Position numbers and translations under genes: made by a program
The notes under the pieces: generated by a model
What the model saw: the letters and a program-made list of their open reading frames with translations, nothing else
Database searches by the model: none
Told to the model about the DNA's origin: nothing
Shown: positions 62,718 to 64,000 of the stretch, one piece after another
Layout: each line of letters begins with the position of its first letter
Numbering within the stretch: the stretch's first letter is position 1
NCBI RefSeq assembly: GCF_902859945.1
Contig: NZ_CADIKL010000028.1
Location: forward strand, 39,531 to 103,530
Length of the DNA: 64,000 nucleotides
Direction: 5' to 3'
From: Paraburkholderia caffeinitolerans
GTDB taxonomy: Bacteria > Pseudomonadota > Gammaproteobacteria > Burkholderiales > Burkholderiaceae

Positions 62718-63464
62718 ATGCGTAGTGAACGCGTTGCTTTTGTGAGCGGCGGGATGGGCGGTCTGGGCGAGGCGATCAGCCGAAGGCTGCACGATGCGGG
62801 CCTGACGGTCGCGGTTTCGCATTCGGAGCACAACGATCACGTGGTCCACTGGCTGGATCGCGAGCGCGCGGCGGGCCGCACGTTCCACGCGTTCGGGATC
62901 GACGTGGCGAGCTACGACTCATGCGTCGAGTGCGCGCAGCGGGTCCTGTCGCAACTGGGCGCGGTCGACGTTCTGGTCAACAACGCCGGCATCACGCGCG
63001 ATGCGAGCTTCCTGAAGCTCGCGAAGCGCGAATGGGATGAAGTGATGCACACGAATCTCGATGGCGTCTTCAATCTCACCCGGCAGTTCCTTCCCGGCAT
63101 GGTGGAGCGGCGCTTTGGCCGCGTCGTGAACATCAGCTCGGTGAACGGTTCGCGCGGCGCATTCGGTCAGACCAATTACGCGGCGTCCAAGGCCGGCATC
63201 CACGGCTTCACGATGTCGCTGGCGCTCGAGGTCGCGAAGCACGGCGTCACGGTGAACACCGTCTCGCCCGGCTATCTAGCGACCGCCATGGTGGAGGCCG
63301 TGCCGCAGGACATCATGGAAAAGCGCATCCTCCCGCAGATTCCGCTGGGCCGGCTTGGGCGTCCGGAAGAGGTGGCGTCGCTGATCGCCTACCTTTGCTC
63401 CGACGACGGCGCATTCGCGACGGGCGCCAACTTTGCCGTCAACGGCGGAATGCACATGCATTGA
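62718..63464 (+). CDS. Acetoacetyl-CoA reductase-like SDR (PhaB family)
   Basis: A 248-residue SDR with the start at 62718 (MRSERVAFVSGG) after GAGGAGGATGGATC. Motifs are SGGMGGLG for NADPH, NNAGITRDASFLKL, the catalytic Ser in NISSVNGSRG, and NYAASKAG. NAGITRD and GQTNYAASKAG are characteristic of PhaB, which reduces acetoacetyl-CoA to (R)-3-hydroxybutyryl-CoA for polyhydroxybutyrate. PHB formation would consume reducing power at low oxygen. The BON protein gene follows. Confidence 0.9.
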   Translation: MRSERVAFVSGGMGGLGEAISRRLHDAGLTVAVSHSEHNDHVVHWLDRERAAGRTFHAFGIDVASYDSCVECAQRVLSQLGAVDVLVNNAGITRDASFLKLAKREWDEVMHTNLDGVFNLTRQFLPGMVERRFGRVVNISSVNGSRGAFGQTNYAASKAGIHGFTMSLALEVAKHGVTVNTVSPGYLATAMVEAVPQDIMEKRILPQIPLGRLGRPEEVASLIAYLCSDDGAFATGANFAVNGGMHMH

Positions 63465-63537
63465 CCGCAAACGTCTGAAAATCAGCCCCGCGCGCCGGAT
63501 CGACGCAGTGACGACAAACCGGCGCGCGATCCGCCAG

Positions 63538-63551
63538 TTGATGCAGATCAG
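63538..63551. promoter_or_regulatory. FNR-like box (TTGAT-GCAG-ATCAG)
   Basis: One mismatch, centred 77 bases before the BON gene start at 63622. Its place inside an upstream-extended frame supports the downstream start. Confidence 0.6.
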
Positions 63552-63621
63552 TCGCAAGGCTGCGCCCCATGCGAAGCTCGCAGCGAGGGTCCGTTCGGGA
63601 CTGGCTTCGATGGAGACGGCG

Positions 63622-63912
63622 ATGAAAACCGATTTGCAGCTCAAGCACGACGTGGAAGCGGAACTGGAGTGGGAGCCAGCGGTCGCGGCTTCGAATATCG
63701 GCGTGGAGGTGAAGGACGGCGTCGTGACGCTTGCTGGCCATCTCGCGAGCCTGAGAGAAAAGATCGCGGCGGAGCAGGCGGCGCAGCGCGTGGGCGGTGT
63801 GCGCGCGCTGGTGGTCGAGCTGGATGTGCGTTTGCCGGGCGACGATATGCGCACCGATGCGGACATCGCACACATCGTGCGCGAGGTGCTTACTGACCAG
63901 TTCAATAAATAG
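63622..63912 (+). CDS. Short BON-domain protein (one complete domain, cut second)
   Basis: A 96-residue protein with the start at 63622 (MKTDLQLKHDVEAEL) after GGAG. One BON domain is clear: IGVEVKDGVVTLAGHLASLREKIAAEQAAQRVGGVRALVVELDV. After the linker TDADIAHIVREVLTDQ, where paralogues continue into a second and third BON domain, the frame stops. Truncation by a stop near codon 97 is likely. It may still bind a partner through its single domain. The remaining 88 bases of the window show no gene. Confidence 0.8.
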   Translation: MKTDLQLKHDVEAELEWEPAVAASNIGVEVKDGVVTLAGHLASLREKIAAEQAAQRVGGVRALVVELDVRLPGDDMRTDADIAHIVREVLTDQFNK

Positions 63913-64000
63913 TGCGTATATTGGATCAAGCTGCGTAGCGAACATGCTTCTCCTGAAACAGGTTGCGGATAACATGAGGCTGCTTCTGCCGGCGATGCAG

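Noticed and set aside
1..64000. CRISPR arrays, rRNA genes, complete insertion sequences.
   Set aside because: No regular short repeats with spacers, no rRNA-like sequence and no intact transposase were seen. The only repeat array is the coding HTH array at 40.9-42.3 kb.

Overview
The window looks like chromosomal DNA of a Burkholderiales betaproteobacterium, probably Paraburkholderia, Burkholderia or Caballeronia. The DNA is GC-rich throughout. It carries a Gram-negative trimeric porin, many aromatic-catabolism genes, MHS/ACS-type transporters and IclR, LysR and MarR regulators. Its right end closely resembles the low-oxygen-activated (lxa) type of locus known from Burkholderia cenocepacia. 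This assignment rests on gene content only.

Left part (1-28.6 kb) is catabolic. A plus-strand cluster (2-7828) encodes a C45-type acyl hydrolase/transferase, a VOC protein, an SDR dehydrogenase, a Rieske oxygenase with its VanB-type reductase, a PuuD-like amidotransferase, a PuuC-like aldehyde dehydrogenase and a porin. A sulfatase and MFS pair lies opposite. Next come an MHS transporter and an aminotransferase / thiamine-diphosphate enzyme / aldehyde dehydrogenase set. That set sits directly before a complete meta-cleavage operon for homoprotocatechuate (hpaG1-G2-E-D-F-H-I). The divergent hpaR-like repressor gene upstream of the operon is broken. A minus-strand L-arabonate dehydratase / DHDPS-family pair and a yceH gene close this part.

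Middle part (28.6-46.5 kb) is mixed. It holds small unknown genes, a DUF2182-DUF899 pair facing an HTH regulator and beta-propeller gene, a nucleoside deaminase, a polar amino-acid ABC transporter with an IclR regulator, two diguanylate cyclases and an MHS transporter. It also holds a chemoreceptor, an alpha/beta hydrolase, and an unusual protein built of nine tandem Myb/GcrA-like helix-turn-helix modules. A tRNA-Leu(GAG) with a decayed integrase piece just downstream marks an old island boundary at about 46.6-46.9 kb.

Right part (46.9-64 kb) is a low-oxygen/dormancy island: a CBS-BON protein, alcohol dehydrogenase, four universal stress proteins, Hsp20, DUF1488 and small proteins, a cytochrome c and an oxygen-sensing FNR-type regulator. 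It continues with a NarL/NarX-like two-component pair, an MBL/beta-CASP hydrolase, a lipoprotein, an Acg-like nitroreductase, a PhaB-like reductase and a BON protein. Nine FNR-box-like sites (TTGAT-N4-ATCAA or near variants) lie at regular distances upstream of these genes, most about 75-100 bp from the start codon. The island therefore reads as a locally encoded anaerobic regulon.
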